Source: Wyeomyia smithii (lineage: Eukaryota > Arthropoda > Insecta > Diptera > Culicidae). Taken from it: DNA of 64,000 bases. Both the position numbers and the translations under genes were made by a program. Location of the stretch: contig NC_073696.1 in assembly GCF_029784165.1 (NCBI RefSeq), positions 89,723,310-89,787,309 on the forward strand. Direction: 5' to 3'. Positions within the stretch are counted from its first letter, which is position 1; every line of letters starts with the position of its first letter. Positions 10,298 to 21,280 of the stretch are shown here, in pieces. Under the pieces are notes generated by a model. The model was given only the letters and a program-made list of their open reading frames with translations, did not search any database and had not been told where the DNA came from.

Positions 10298-10324
10298 CCA
10301 TCTACCGATGAAGACTCAGCATAC

Positions 10325-10860
10325 AGAGAGCACTCAACCGCTGTTCAAATATTGTTGACCTCAACCAGGTTTTCACTCGACGTAATGTGCTGAACGAGCG
10401 TTCAATCGTGCATGTTTCCATGGTGTAGCAAGTGCAATTTTAACTGCTTTCTCAGTCGCAGGGAAGAAAGAACGGGCTTTAGCTAGCAGGTCTATAAGAT
10501 CTAACTGTTCTATGTTCTTACGATCTGCTCTCATACTGCTGCAATGTTAATACAAAACTTCCACCTCTCCAACGAAATTGTCAACTTCATAAAAAATTAC
10601 TCTTCCAACGACATGCGTATTACGTTAGCGGGATAGAGCAAGGACAACGCGTAGGCAGGTGCACTATCTTCATCGAACCGTGTTTCCAGTGAGGTTACAA
10701 GAGAATCAAGGTAAGGAATTTTCACAGTTCGGTTCCAATACTCCAAGCTAGTTGATGCAGGCGGATTTGCCCGGTACTTTTGCCGCTGCAATATCCTTGG
10801 TGGATCAACTGAAAGACCTGTGCAATTCCACGCAACATAGCGCAAGCATTTCAATCAATA
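10325..10860 (-). pseudogene. hAT transposase, C-terminal fragment
   Basis: The minus strand carries RQKYRANPPA, EYWNRTVKIPYLDSLVTSLE and TRFDE (10854-10597), the segment upstream of the hAT dimerisation domain. Closer to 10400 it carries TIERSFSTLRRVKTWLRST, the conserved hAT C-terminal dimerisation core. The two lie in different frames with a gap. The N-terminal zinc finger and the catalytic Asp region are missing. The orientation and position agree with its being the original cargo of the element ending at 11021. Confidence 0.75.
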
Positions 10861-11029
10861 ATTTTTGATCTGGCTGTTACTTTACACAGTTGTTTCTATG
10901 GGCTAAAGATGTCGTTTTGTGCTATTAGAATTATTGAAAACAAAATTCTGCACCAGTGTCAACATTTAGGGGGGGGGGGGGGGGGCAATGCCCCCCCTGC
11001 CCCCCTCTGGCTACGCCTATGGCGGTACC

Positions 11030-12027
11030 TAGTAACATTTTGAAAGGACACATTTTCGTATCAGAATGCCACTTTAATAAAGTAAAACGTAGTCCTATGT
11101 CAAAACGTAGGCGTTATGTAGGTGAATCTACTGTGAATTAAATTGGAATTTATTGTGTCTCAAATTCTTCCGATCACTCCAGTAATTGGTTTATTTCTAC
11201 CTTTTCAAATTTAAACACAATTTCCTGCTAACGTAGTGGAATAAAATTTTTAAGCATAATCTGGCTTTATTTTCTACGATTATTTTCTTCCAGTGTGGTC
11301 TTAAGGGCAATGTTGAGTTGGTTGTATCTATTGGAAATTTTGTAAATTGATGCTTTTTATTTCTTCTAACTTGTTTAGGTTGAGGGCTGAACCACATAAG
11401 TGTTTCGCTCGGTTGTGTTCTTCTATTTTCGTTTGTAATTGCATTTTGAATGAAATTTGAGTGAAGTATTGAGGATCACTTGTTATTGTGTTAAATTTAC
11501 TACAAAATTGATATCTGCATCATCATCAGCGCGGTTCTATTATCAGAAATGAGTATTTTTTAGCTTTAGAAGTATTTACACCAAAATTACTTGCACTATA
11601 AGAAACAATCGAAGTTTAGTTTTTGAAAGCGCCATCGAGATGAGCAAAGCAAACGTTCCATCCACCTGTTCTTTCGTAACCAACATCCAGGAAAAAAGGA
11701 AAATGGAGACGTATAGTCTACACCAGTCATGATTACGTTTTTTATCGTTAGGAAAAACTTTGTTACGAGCCCCAAAAAGAGGATGGAAAACTTGTTGTTT
11801 GTTTATGGTTGTTTTTTTTTTTCTCTCTTTGTCTAATTTTCCAACATCGAATTGATTTAAATAGGAATGGAAAGGGTTAAAGTCGACATAAATCCAACCG
11901 TCGGGTGTTTTCATGGCAAATGACATACCGTTTACCCGTATATTCCTAACTTTTGAAGTGAGCAAAAAACTATCATAAATTACTGTTTGTAAGTTTGTTT
12001 AAGTTGCAGATTTTCGCTGCATAAAAT
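11030..12027. other. Unassigned region with one 129-codon minus ORF
   Basis: The only sizeable ORF is on the minus strand, 11965-11576 (MLTSKVRNIRVNGMSF..., with WIYVDFNPFHSYLNQF). I recognise no domain. It has a highly basic middle (KERKKKTTINKQQ) and a hydrophobic end. It may be a chance ORF or a relic; nothing else is visible here. Confidence 0.3.
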
Positions 12028-12946
12028 TGTAAGTATTGTCCCAGCTTCAGCAGCGAGCGCTGTAGGGACTCCCTGAACAACAGCCTCAGGGTCGGCTTAC
12101 TAAGGAAATTTCGCGGTTCCAGGAAAATGCTTGTCTGAGTCTCTATGTACACAATTTTTATAACTAGCATTCGTCACCCACTTTCTTTTTTCTAGCTAAC
12201 CTTATTCACTTTCGTTCTACTCCGGGGCCCCGTTTCACCGTCAGCGCGCAGTCCACCTTCTCGTTGCACCTGGTTCCTGCACACCCACGTTCTGTCCGGC
12301 GTCGACTTGTGGCCTTTGCCGCCAAAATGGCTCCTAATCGGCGTCCTCAGTCACCGGCGAAGGGTCCAATGGGATTCTCGGCGTACTCATGTTTAATCCA
12401 AAACAGCGGGGTTCTGGGAAATAAGCGTTGCTTTTTTAGCCTGATTGGCTAACTGGTGACGAGGCAATTGTTACGGGACAAGGAGAGTGCCTTACCTGCT
12501 GTTCACTATAGCCACACACTTTTTACTGTCTCCTTAGAGTCGCTTGTCTTCTTGGTTTCTAGTTAATTTTCCGCAGGTCGTGACCGTTCAATTCGGAATC
12601 TGGTTACTGAGTAAGTGTAGTGGCTACAGCAGGTCATTCCTCCTTGCCCTAAGACGTTGGCCTCGTCTAAATTTTCGCGCCAATAATCGCAGCCGCGCTT
12701 TATCCCCATCTGTCATTTATATTTTCGCCTGCTCTATATTGGGTGCTGGTGTCTGGAAAACCGATGGGTGGTGGGCTGCGTGCTTTAGGGTGCGGTGGAC
12801 TAACTCTGGCCTATCGGTGCGTGGGGGTGTGACAGCAACTCACGACACACCCTTCCTGTAGATCTTGCATTGCATTTCCAATGCCAGCGGTTCATAACTC
12901 TCAGCAATCCCTACCACCTTCATTGCTTAAGCTAGCAATGCTTACA
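12028..12946 (-). repeat. 3' LTR of the gypsy element
   Basis: 919 bp, bounded by TGTAAGTATTG and CAATGCTTACA on the plus strand (TG...CA on either strand). It is nearly identical to 19243-20161; by eye I count roughly a dozen substitutions plus a few 1-bp indels, so the insertion is not very recent but not ancient. The 105-codon ORF found in both LTRs is a by-product of LTR identity, not a gene. Confidence 0.95.
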
Positions 12947-12957
12947 CTCTCCCCCAG
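12947..12957 (-). promoter_or_regulatory. Polypurine tract
   Basis: On the minus strand CTGGGGGAGAG directly precedes the 3' LTR start TGTAAGC, the position where plus-strand DNA synthesis is primed in LTR elements. Confidence 0.75.
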
Positions 12958-14220
12958 CTCGGATAAAAAAATGTTTATAAATTAAACATTTTTTTCCATT
13001 ATAAATTCCTTGTCTAAATTTTTGTCACACATACCATCTGAACCTGCATCCCACAACACAAATTTTCACCGGACCTCCCCCATAACAACCTTTAATTGCA
13101 CGTGAAATTTTTCAAACGAAACGTATTAAATTCTGATGAACAAACCGCAAAACAAATTTGAAACACATTAATAATTTTACTAGTAACTAAAAAAAAACAT
13201 TAAATAGATCATGCAAAACTATATTCTACTACAAAACGAATTACTATAAACTTATGATTACATTCAAATCATTACAAATTAATAAATACAAACTCCGGAG
13301 TGTTTAAAACTACAATAAAATTCAAATCCCCTGAAATATTTCCTATTGGGTGTCGGAGTTGGGTTTTAGTACATCATTGTTGATAGCGTTATCATCTTTT
13401 ATCAGTGTGCGTAGGAAAGCTACTGGAGATCGAAACATCTGTCAATTCAGCCACTTGCTCGTTCAGTGAAACGTGTTCGGACAGTGATATAGACTGATGA
13501 AGTCTTATCGAGGAAAAAGTATTAGTTCTCTAGTGGAAAAATTATATGTATTAATTTTATTCTGTTAACTCTGGCCAGTGAATCATTCTTAGTTCATTTT
13601 TTTCCCGTGAGCTCCTTTTTTCCTACATAAAAGTTCATCGATCAGTATATAAGGTAAGTACATAACGATTTGGCTTGCGTAGCGTGTTTTGTTTATTGCT
13701 TCTGTGGTATATTCCTTGCCATTCTATTGTTCTAGTTTTGATCGTGACCTTGAATTCTGAAGTTCGTAGTCTTCGCTTAGTTTCTCTTTCACCACTGACG
13801 ATCGTTGCAAACATTTCATTACTCTGCTCGGGTGCACTTCAAGATTAAAAGATTGTTCACAATCCTGCATGCAACACGAGCAGATGCATTACGTTCAAGC
13901 GCACGATGAAGTCACCACCCAAATGCACCCTTGATTCAGATTTTTTTCTCATTTTCAATATATTTATATAATTGTTAATTTTTTTAGCTAAATTTTTTTG
14001 GATTTAAATATAAAATACTTTTACATTCCTCGACCTGCATGTAAGGTTACATTCTTCGGTTACATGCAGTACAATAATTGATTCTCCACGGACACTTATA
14101 AATGAAAAATGTTGGTAGACTTTTAAACCATATTTTAACAAAAGTTACTAATTTTTTTCACTCTAAATCGCAATGGTAAGTATTTAAAATTTTTGCACAT
14201 TTATTATTTCATTCCCACAT
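12958..14220 (-). other. 3' untranslated part of the gypsy element
   Basis: About 1.26 kb between the integrase stop and the PPT. It is AT-rich, with no ORF above 60 codons and no trace of an envelope gene. Either a third ORF has been lost or this family normally has a long 3' leader to the LTR. Confidence 0.6.
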
Positions 14221-15255
14221 TCACGCTTTTAGGTCTGCGGCTGAAAAAACTCCAAGCGATCTTCCATTTAAGTCGGCTACCTCATAAGAACTGGTGCCCT
14301 TCTTTTTTATTACAATACAAGGCGTGTATTGTGGACCCAGCTTGGCATTGAATTTACTACTTGCCACGGACTGACGAAAACACCTTTTGTAAACGCGCTG
14401 CCCAACGTCGAAAGTCGGTGAGTATCGTTTGTGTCTAAGATCATATCTTTTTTTCGTACTTTCATAACAGTTTCGTAAATGCTTTTTTACCATTTCATAA
14501 ATTTTACCACTCACACCTTTAAGCTTTTCCATTCGTTCTTCCTGTGTTAAATTTCCTTCCTCTTCCAATCTGTAATGCGATCCTTTCAGTATTATTTCAT
14601 GACCATAAACTATGTGATATGGACTAAATTTAGTTGTAGAATAAATTGTGTTGTTCAAAACATGTTCAATTTCTGAGGTTTTCGAGTCCCATAATTTCTG
14701 ATCCTCTTTCACATAACTACGTATCTTAGCATTTATAGTACGGTTGAGTCGTTCAACTGGGTTTGCCTGGCTTCGGTGCCGGGCATTTGCCCAATGCTGT
14801 GCCTCGTACCGCGCCATGAGGCTCTGAAAATCTTTTGACAAAAAGGTTGTCGCATTATCGGAAAACACGATTTGGGAAACGGATAGCTTTCTAAACCACT
14901 GCTCTTCCAGTAATTTGCATAAATTAATCGCCGAAATCTTCTTCACAGGCATAAGCAAGCAATACTTAGAAAATAAGTCCATTATTACTAATAAGTGTGC
15001 GTTGCCCTGCTTACTGCGAGGAAGTGACTGGATATAATCTATGCATATTATCTGGAATGGCCGGTTTGCTATGCGTTGCTTACCCATTTTCGGACATGTT
15101 GATACAGTAGAATGCTTGTTCTCTTTGCACAGGCTACAATTCGCTATATACTTTATAATGTCCGCCGCCATCCGCGGCCAATAAAATAGACGCTTGATTT
15201 TTTCAACGCATTTTTCATATCCAATGTGTAAGTTTCCGTCATGTTCAAGTTTCAT
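14221..15255 (-). CDS. Gypsy integrase
   Basis: 344 codons remain open. Order of domains: an HHCC zinc-binding region (H5 and H11 of HDGNLHIGY, with C42 and C45 of CSLCKENK); the catalytic core with Asp in CIDYIQS (about residue 73), Asp in FSDNATTF (about residue 133) and Glu in VERLNRTI (about residue 168); and a C-terminal module ending KLGPQYTPCIV..KKGTSSYEVADLNG. Integrase joins the element's cDNA ends to host DNA. The annotated start (15255) is simply the first Met after a stop: the polyprotein continues upstream to the RNase H through two stops between 15256 and 15373. The catalytic triad appears intact. Confidence 0.88.
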   Translation of the reverse strand: MKLEHDGNLHIGYEKCVEKIKRLFYWPRMAADIIKYIANCSLCKENKHSTVSTCPKMGKQRIANRPFQIICIDYIQSLPRSKQGNAHLLVIMDLFSKYCLLMPVKKISAINLCKLLEEQWFRKLSVSQIVFSDNATTFLSKDFQSLMARYEAQHWANARHRSQANPVERLNRTINAKIRSYVKEDQKLWDSKTSEIEHVLNNTIYSTTKFSPYHIVYGHEIILKGSHYRLEEEGNLTQEERMEKLKGVSGKIYEMVKKHLRNCYESTKKRYDLRHKRYSPTFDVGQRVYKRCFRQSVASSKFNAKLGPQYTPCIVIKKKGTSSYEVADLNGRSLGVFSAADLKA

Positions 15256-15372
15256 AATTTCTACCCTTTTATTCTTCGGAACGCACTGCTTTCACTCAAA
15301 ACGATAGTCCATAGTGTCGGTTTTTGTTGAAACGAATTTATATAGTTTACCCTCGACTATTTTAAAGTCCAT

Positions 15373-16161
15373 CTAATTTTCAGGCTCTTGTTCTACGGCC
15401 AACAAAAGTTGTTGGTGCCACCTATCGTCGGGTTCCTCCTCTAGACTTTCTAATGATCGGGAAAGCGCATCAGGGACAATGTTTTCCTTTCCTTTCCTGT
15501 GCCGAATCTCCATATCAAATTGCTGGAGTGTAATACTCCATCTACTAAGTCTCGAAGAGGATCTCCATTTGGCTCGCATGATAAAGGTTAATGCAGCCGA
15601 GTCGGTCACCAGAACGAACCTTGTACCCTCGATGTACCCTCGGAATTTATCGATGCAACGGAGGGCGGCTAAACCTTCCTTTTCCGCCGCATGGTAGTTT
15701 AGTTCAGCCCCTTTTAGTTTTTCGGAATGGTACGCAATCACCTTCTCTTCGCCTTGCTGCACTTGCGTTAAGATCCCAGCGATAGCGTTATCACTCGCGT
15801 CAGTCTGGACAGTAAATGGCAAACTAAAATTTGGATTGGCCATCACCGGAACCGATATTAGCCTTTCTTTAATAATTTTAAACGAATCGTCTGCTGCCGA
15901 GTTCCACACTACTTTCTTTGGTTTATTTTTCAGCAAATCGGTGGGAGGTAAAGTGATTTCACTGAAGTTGGCGATGAACCTTCGGTAGTAATTCACCATA
16001 CCAAGGAATCGCCTGAGTTGCCTAACGGATTTCGGTACCTGATATCCCAAAATCGCTTGTACGCGATCTGGATTAGGCCTTAGTCCGTCTCTGGATAAAA
16101 TGTATCCCAGGTAAGGCACCTGCTGGCAACAAAATTTTGATTTTTGTACGTTAATACACAA
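15373..16161 (-). pseudogene. Gypsy reverse transcriptase (end) and RNase H
   Basis: 262 codons covering the RT thumb/connection (VPYLGYILSRDGLRPNPDRV, RRFLGMVNYYRRFI) and RNase H (TDASDNAIAGIL, YHSEKLKGAELNYHAAEKE, VTDSAALTFI, RHRKGKENIVPDALSR). It is separated from the upstream RT ORF by one in-frame stop (TGA near 16168-16170), and ends in another stop at 15373. Catalytic acidic residues of RNase H are present. Confidence 0.85.
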
Positions 16162-16170
16162 ATTTGCCTC

Positions 16171-16989
16171 TCATAGTCGTTTCGCTAAATCGTTCAGTTT
16201 TTCGATATGTTCTTCGAATGTTCGACTAGCAACGACAATATCGTCTAAGTAAACGAATATTGCCGGCTCTAGCGCTCCGTGGCTCAACACCCGGTCCATA
16301 AGTTTGCTTAGAGTTGCTGGACTATTCACTAACCCAAACGGAAGTCGGGTGAAGTGAAATAGCCCTCTCCCAGGTATTGAAAAAGCGTTAAATTTGCGAG
16401 ACTTGACGTTTAGGGGGATTTGCAAGAATGCTTGCGAAAGATCGATTGTCGAAAGGTATCTCACTGGCACCAGGTGGCTCAATATACGATTTTGATGGGG
16501 CAGAGGGTATGCGTCTTTTTTCGTTCTCTCATTCAGTTTTCGCGCGTCTAAACAAAGTCTAACTTCCTGGCTATCACGTTTCGTTACCGGTACTACTGGG
16601 AGAGCCCATTCTGAGTTTGATTCCTCAATTATTCCCTTCTGTAACATATCGTCTACTGCCTGGTGTATTTTCCGTTGAATTTCTGGACTCCAAGGGTACG
16701 GATTTTTCCTCACCGGGTCCGCCCTCTTGAATTCGTCCTTGAATTCAATGGAATGTTCTATCAAGTGGGTCATACTTAAATTTCCTGGTGTCGCTTCTAG
16801 AAAATGCTGCTTTACCGTTTCTAATTCTTTTTCCTGTTCTACTGTGAGTTCGACTTCCTCTTCTAGGCTCTCCTGTGCGCTTTCATCCACAGAATCGATT
16901 GCAAAATCGTTCCAGGTGGGCCGAATGCCAAACTTTAACCAGAAATCGTAGCCTAGTACACACCTTCGTTTTAAATTTGTTCCTCGCAA
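16171..16989 (-). pseudogene. Gypsy protease end and reverse transcriptase
   Basis: 272 codons. It begins abruptly with CVLGYDFWLKFGI, which is the end of a retropepsin-type protease; the active-site DTG part is absent. RT blocks follow: LCLDARKLNERT, YPLPHQNRILSHL, STIDLSQAFLQIPL, FTRLPFGLVNSPATLSKLM and the catalytic YLDD (FVYLDDIVVASRT, about residue 248). A stop at the 3' end separates it from the RNase H ORF. The start overlaps the gag ORF in another frame, which marks the edge of a deletion near 16980. Confidence 0.87.
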
Positions 16990-17774
16990 ATTCCTCGTTT
17001 AATCGGAATGTAAGCGTTAACTATCCGTTGCAAGGCATTTGTTCCGCTTGTGCCGGGTCTGGGTTCGTCATAGCAAAGGTTTGTTTTTTGATTGTTGTTT
17101 ATTCTTGAATTTTGGTAGTTGCTTCTATGTGATTCTTTTTGTTTTTCTCTCTGTTCATTTTGCTCTATTCGATCTTCGGTAAACTTTTTCTGGTAATAGT
17201 TATAATTCGTTCTAGAATTTTTCCCACGATTTCCATCATTCTGTCCTCTCTGGAACCTATATGCAGTTTTTTCTTGAACATTCTGTCGATTTACTTCTAT
17301 TTCTTCTACATTTACGTTTCCTCTATATCCCGGTCTATTTTCTCTTCTTTGGTAAATTTGCCAGTTTATCGCATCGTATCTTTTTCCGAATTCTCGCATT
17401 TTGGTGATCGACGTTACGTTAGCAGCAAGCATTGCAGTTCTACAGTCTTCTCGTGTGTTTCTAAATAATACGTCAAACTTTCGTTGTTCGTCCCAAGGTC
17501 TTGACACGCTACGGAAAAGCCGGACCATATCCAAATAAAAGTCTTGAAACTTCTCCCTCAGGCCTTGTTTACGCGCATTAACTATTTGTTCACGAACTAA
17601 ATTTTCCCACGTTTCAAGCTCGTTGTTACCATTCACTTCCATGAACCACCCCCTAGCTTTTCGTGTGAATAAATGGTGTGCCGATAAAAACAATTCTACG
17701 TAGGTGAATCCTTCCGACCTAGCATTGAACTCCACATCTTTTAGAAATTCATTCAATCTTCTCCCATTATCCAT
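16971..17774 (-). pseudogene. Gypsy gag, capsid part
   Basis: 267 codons. The capsid-like region includes RRLNEFLKDVEFNARSEGFT, ELFLSAHHLFTRKARGWFME and LVREQIVNARKQGLR. It is followed by a basic, Asn/Gln/Arg-rich tail. No CCHC zinc knuckle is present, and the end of this ORF runs into the protease remnant, so the nucleocapsid and most of the protease have been deleted. It continues in frame from the upstream ORF except for a single TAG stop near 17790. Confidence 0.8.
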
Positions 17775-17792
17775 ACCATCATATTTTATTCC

Positions 17793-18839
17793 CTATTGAT
17801 AAACCGGTAATCGGTGACTGTTTCCCTTGCTAGCTGCGTATGCATTTGCATTCCTTTTCTCTCTTTCATCTTTCTCTTTCAACTCTCGTGCTTTCTCTTC
17901 TAGACTATCTATCGAGCTACATCTATTTTTAACCCAGTCTAGAAAATTTTCTTTAGGTTTCTCTCCCACACTGTCACTCGGAATAGGCTCTTCCTCCACC
18001 GGAGTACTGTTAGCCATTCCACATTCATTCTCTTGTCTTCTAGTATTTCGCATATCCTTTCCTCTTTCAAGCGATTCAATTCGGTGTAGCAAACGTTCTA
18101 CTACTATTTTCAAACGATCGTTTTCCCTTGCAAGTAGCACCAATCTATCTGGTTCTCCCACTCTATTTCCACTTTCAATTTCTTCCTCATTTACATTCTG
18201 GTGTATTTCATCGTTTCTACTGGGGACTCTTCCACCATTATTGTCGGTTGTTGGGTTTGCTCGCTGGCCATTCTGTTGATTTCTGATTTCTACCTCTTCA
18301 TCGATTTCTGATTCACTATCTTCTCTATCGTTAGTCTCTTGGCGGAGTAGCCGTAAACTTTCATTTACTCTAGCTATTACCGCTTCTCTCACCTCTGCTA
18401 AGGGGGAGATCATTGAAAAGAATTTGTTCAAAAGTCTAATGCATTCATTTGCCATTTTCGCAATGTTACTCAAATCTTTTTCCTCTTTGGCATGATTTCG
18501 TAATCGTTCCAGTCGGAAAAAGACATGTATTAGTTTCGTTTTATGCCGTTGATCTGGAACTCGTTGTTCTTTTCTTCCTTCTAAAATAGTTCTAATTTCA
18601 ACTATTTTCTCTTCACAACATTTAAATTCACCTTTTAAAGTTGTCCAACATTTTCTGTAGTTCCAATTCGGGTTTTCTTTTTCTGATTTCAGGTATCCAC
18701 GCAGTGTTCTTTCCTGCACCGTACGTGTTTCACTCATTAGGTCTGCGCCCCGGACTTGCAGCTCATGATCTAGCTCGTCGTCCGTCAGGTGCATCGTATT
18801 CATCGCAAAATATTGCGCTATCAAGTGTTGCTGTTCCAT
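17793..18839 (-). pseudogene. Gypsy gag, N-terminal part
   Basis: 348 codons starting at ATG 18839 (MEQQHLIAQYFAMNTMHLTD). The protein is highly charged, with probable coiled-coil stretches (about residues 60-140 and 235-260, ARENDRLKIVVERLLHRIES) and an acidic middle. It has no known catalytic motif. A single in-frame amber codon ends it, and the capsid region follows in the same frame after 17793. The gene lies 400 bp inside the 5' LTR, as expected for gag. Confidence 0.78.
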
Positions 18840-19227
18840 AGTTGAATTTCCTTATTTTTAGAATTAAGTTTCACTAAATATCCGTTATTTCTTAAGTGTT
18901 CGATAGTAAGTGACTAAATAAAATGTTTTCACTGTTGGGTTTATTTTCTCCCTCCGAACTTCTTACGCACTTTGCTAAAACCTCCGCTCGACTAAGTAAT
19001 TTGGTGATTTTTATGATTGTTATTTTTGCTAATTAATTGAACATCAGAACCCCTCGGTTTCGAAAAAACGTTTCGTGGTGCACTGTCAGTTTCAGTGGAT
19101 TTGCCACTTAAATGTGAATATTTGTTCGTGAAAGCATGGACGTTTTCCCAGAGACGTACGTAGCAACTCAATTTAAAACAAGCAATTTTACAAGCTGGAA
19201 CCCTCAAAATATCGGTAAGTTTATTTT

Positions 19228-19239
19228 TGTTGGGCGCCA
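19228..19239 (-). promoter_or_regulatory. Primer binding site (tRNA-Lys type)
   Basis: On the minus strand, three bases after the 5' LTR end, TGGCGCCCAACA appears. TGGCGCCCAAC is complementary to the 3' end of a lysine tRNA as used by several insect gypsy-group elements. Confidence 0.75.
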
Positions 19240-19242
19240 AAG

Positions 19243-20161
19243 TGTAAGTATTGTCCCAGCTTCAGCAGCGAGCGCTGTAGGGACTCCCTTAACAACAGCC
19301 TCAGGGTCGGCTTACTAAGGAACTTTCGCGGTTCCAGGAAAATGCTTGTCTGAGTCTCTATGTACACAATTTTTATTACTAGCATTCGTCACCCACTTTC
19401 TTATTTCTAGCTAACCTTATTCACTTTCGTTCTACTCCGGGCCCCGTTTCACCGTCATCGCACAGTCCACCTTCTCGTTGCACCTGGTTCCTGCACACCC
19501 ACGTTCTGTCCGGCGTCGACTTGTGACCTTTGCCGCCAAAATGGCTCCTAATCGGCGTCCTCAGTCACCGGCGAAGGGTCCAATGGGATTCTCGGCGTAC
19601 TCGTGTTTAATCCAAAACAGCGGGGTTCTGGAAAATAAGCGTTGCTTTTTTTAGCCTGATTGGCTAACTGGTGACGAGGCAATTGTTACGGGACAAGGAG
19701 AGTGCCTTACCTGCTGTTCACTATAGCCACACACTTTTTACTGTCTCCTTAGAGTCGCTTGTCTTCTTGGTTTCTAGTTAATTTTCCGCAGGTCGTGACC
19801 GTTCAATTCGGAATCTGGTTACTGAGTAAGTGTAGTGGCTACAGCAGGTCATTCCTCCTTGCCCTAAGACGTTGGCCTCGTCTAAATTTTCGCGCCAATA
19901 ATCGCAGCCGCGCTTTATCCCCATCTGTCATTTATATTTTCGCCTGCTCTATATTGGGTGCTGGTGTCTGGAAAACCGATGGGTGGTGGGCTGCGTGCTT
20001 TAGGGTGCGGTGGACTAACTCTGGCCTATCGGTGCGTGGGGGTGTGACAGCAACTCACGACAAACCCTTCCTGTAGATCTTGCATTGCATTTCCAATGCC
20101 AGCGGTTCATAACTCTCAGCAATCCCTACCACCTTCATTGCTTAAGCTAACAATGCTTACA
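19243..20161 (-). repeat. 5' LTR of the gypsy element
   Basis: 919 bp, near-identical to 12028-12946. The 3-nt gap to the PBS lies at 19240-19242. The LTR should hold the promoter; I could not pin a TATA box with confidence. Confidence 0.95.
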
Positions 20162-20165
20162 AAAT

Positions 20166-21278
20166 ACTAGATAGTAATTTGTTTAATCAAAAAGCAGTCT
20201 ATTTAGTTATAGCCGTTATAAGCTAGTAAAAAGTTCCAAAATATTATCTGATAATCCGATAATTGTGGACGCTTTTGTTAAATACCAATGTGAACCAATT
20301 TTCGCAAATAGATGTTCATTCTCCACTCGGTCGGAGAAATGATCCAGGTATCAACCATCCGCCCTTGTTTACTTTCGTTCGAAACGTTTGCGAAGTGGAG
20401 CACCATAAATAAAGCTCGTGTAGATGATTTTCTAAAGGATGAAGTTTGCCACTTCAGCGCACCGATATAAGGTGACGTGCATGGCGGACAAATCTGATAC
20501 CTAGAATAAGCACTAGTGGGGTGAATGGTGAGGCAGAAGCTAGTCATCTAGAGAACGTGAACTGTAACAAACAGGGGTGGGTTTTGAGATTTATAACTAG
20601 TTAGGAAGCTAATCTGTAAATGTGCTTCTCATGCACCCAGAAATGATACTTTTCTTGCAATGTACGAAAGTTCCTCCCGGAAAAAAGCTACCCTTTTACC
20701 CAACCCTGTTTATAAGTTCTAGCCAAAAACCACTCGAGAGTGCTTAGTAAAGACAATAGCATCGGTTAAGAGTTTATTCTTTTCTTTATCACAAGAAAAC
20801 AAAAACATCCGAATGTAGACCTCTCGGAGTCAATTCATGGCGTTGTATTCATCTACTCCACCTGACGAGATGCGAATGAGCTATGACCGCGATGTTTGTG
20901 ACGCCAAGTGGGTTGTTTCATTATGGTAGCGCTCGGATGTGTAGCTTTTTCCCTAAGCCATAGTGCATTTAAAATATGAGAAGCTAATTCTGACTCTTGA
21001 CTAAGCGTTATTAGTTGGTCTTTGTTAGACTCAAAGAAATTAAATGGCAAGTAAGGGTTTAATAGACTGAACTATTCGTTTTACTTACTTTTGTATTGGA
21101 ACTCATTTAGATTATTTTCCAAGTTTGTGATTGAGTGAATCTGTAAATAAAGTGAACTGAATTAGTTTTTCGTTTCTCTTTGGAATTAGCAGTTTTACAC
21201 GCGCGTTAATTGAAAATATCTGTGATTCTTTCGAGTATGTTACAACGCAACGGTTCAACATCCCTATGGAATGAAGCG
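20166..21278. other. No feature recognised
   Basis: Unique-looking sequence between two elements. Small ORFs only (for example 20547-20278, minus) without recognisable domains. Confidence 0.45.
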
Positions 21279-21280
21279 TA

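Larger units (their letters stand above)
9562..11021 (-). mobile_element. hAT element relic with captured gag fragment
   Basis: Ends CATGGGCGTAGCC (9562) and complement CATAGGCGTAGCC (11021) are inverted, each followed inward by a long G run (near 9588 and, inverted, near 10975). The flanks GCGCTACC (9554-9561) and GCGGTACC (11022-11029) are an 8-bp duplication with one mismatch. Part of a hAT transposase lies on the minus strand inside, with a gypsy gag fragment and a small MITE to its left. Confidence 0.75.
12028..20161 (-). mobile_element. Ty3/gypsy LTR retrotransposon, complete but decayed
   Basis: An 8.1 kb element on the minus strand: two 919-bp LTRs, a primer binding site beside the right (5') LTR, gag, a truncated protease region, RT/RNase H, integrase, a long 3' untranslated part and a polypurine tract beside the left (3') LTR. 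AAAT flanks it on both sides (12024-12027 and 20162-20165), a 4-bp target duplication. The order protease-RT-RNaseH-integrase is that of Ty3/gypsy. No envelope gene is recognisable. Several in-frame stops and a deletion in gag/protease make it inactive. Confidence 0.92.

Noticed and set aside
12544..12861. 105-codon ORF found twice (also 19759-20076)
   Set aside because: Both copies lie inside the two LTRs of the gypsy element; the repetition reflects LTR identity and the sequence has no domain.
17827..18279. 150-codon plus ORF rich in Ser/Phe
   Set aside because: Shadow of the minus-strand gag; composition is that of antisense of a charged, Glu/Arg-rich protein.
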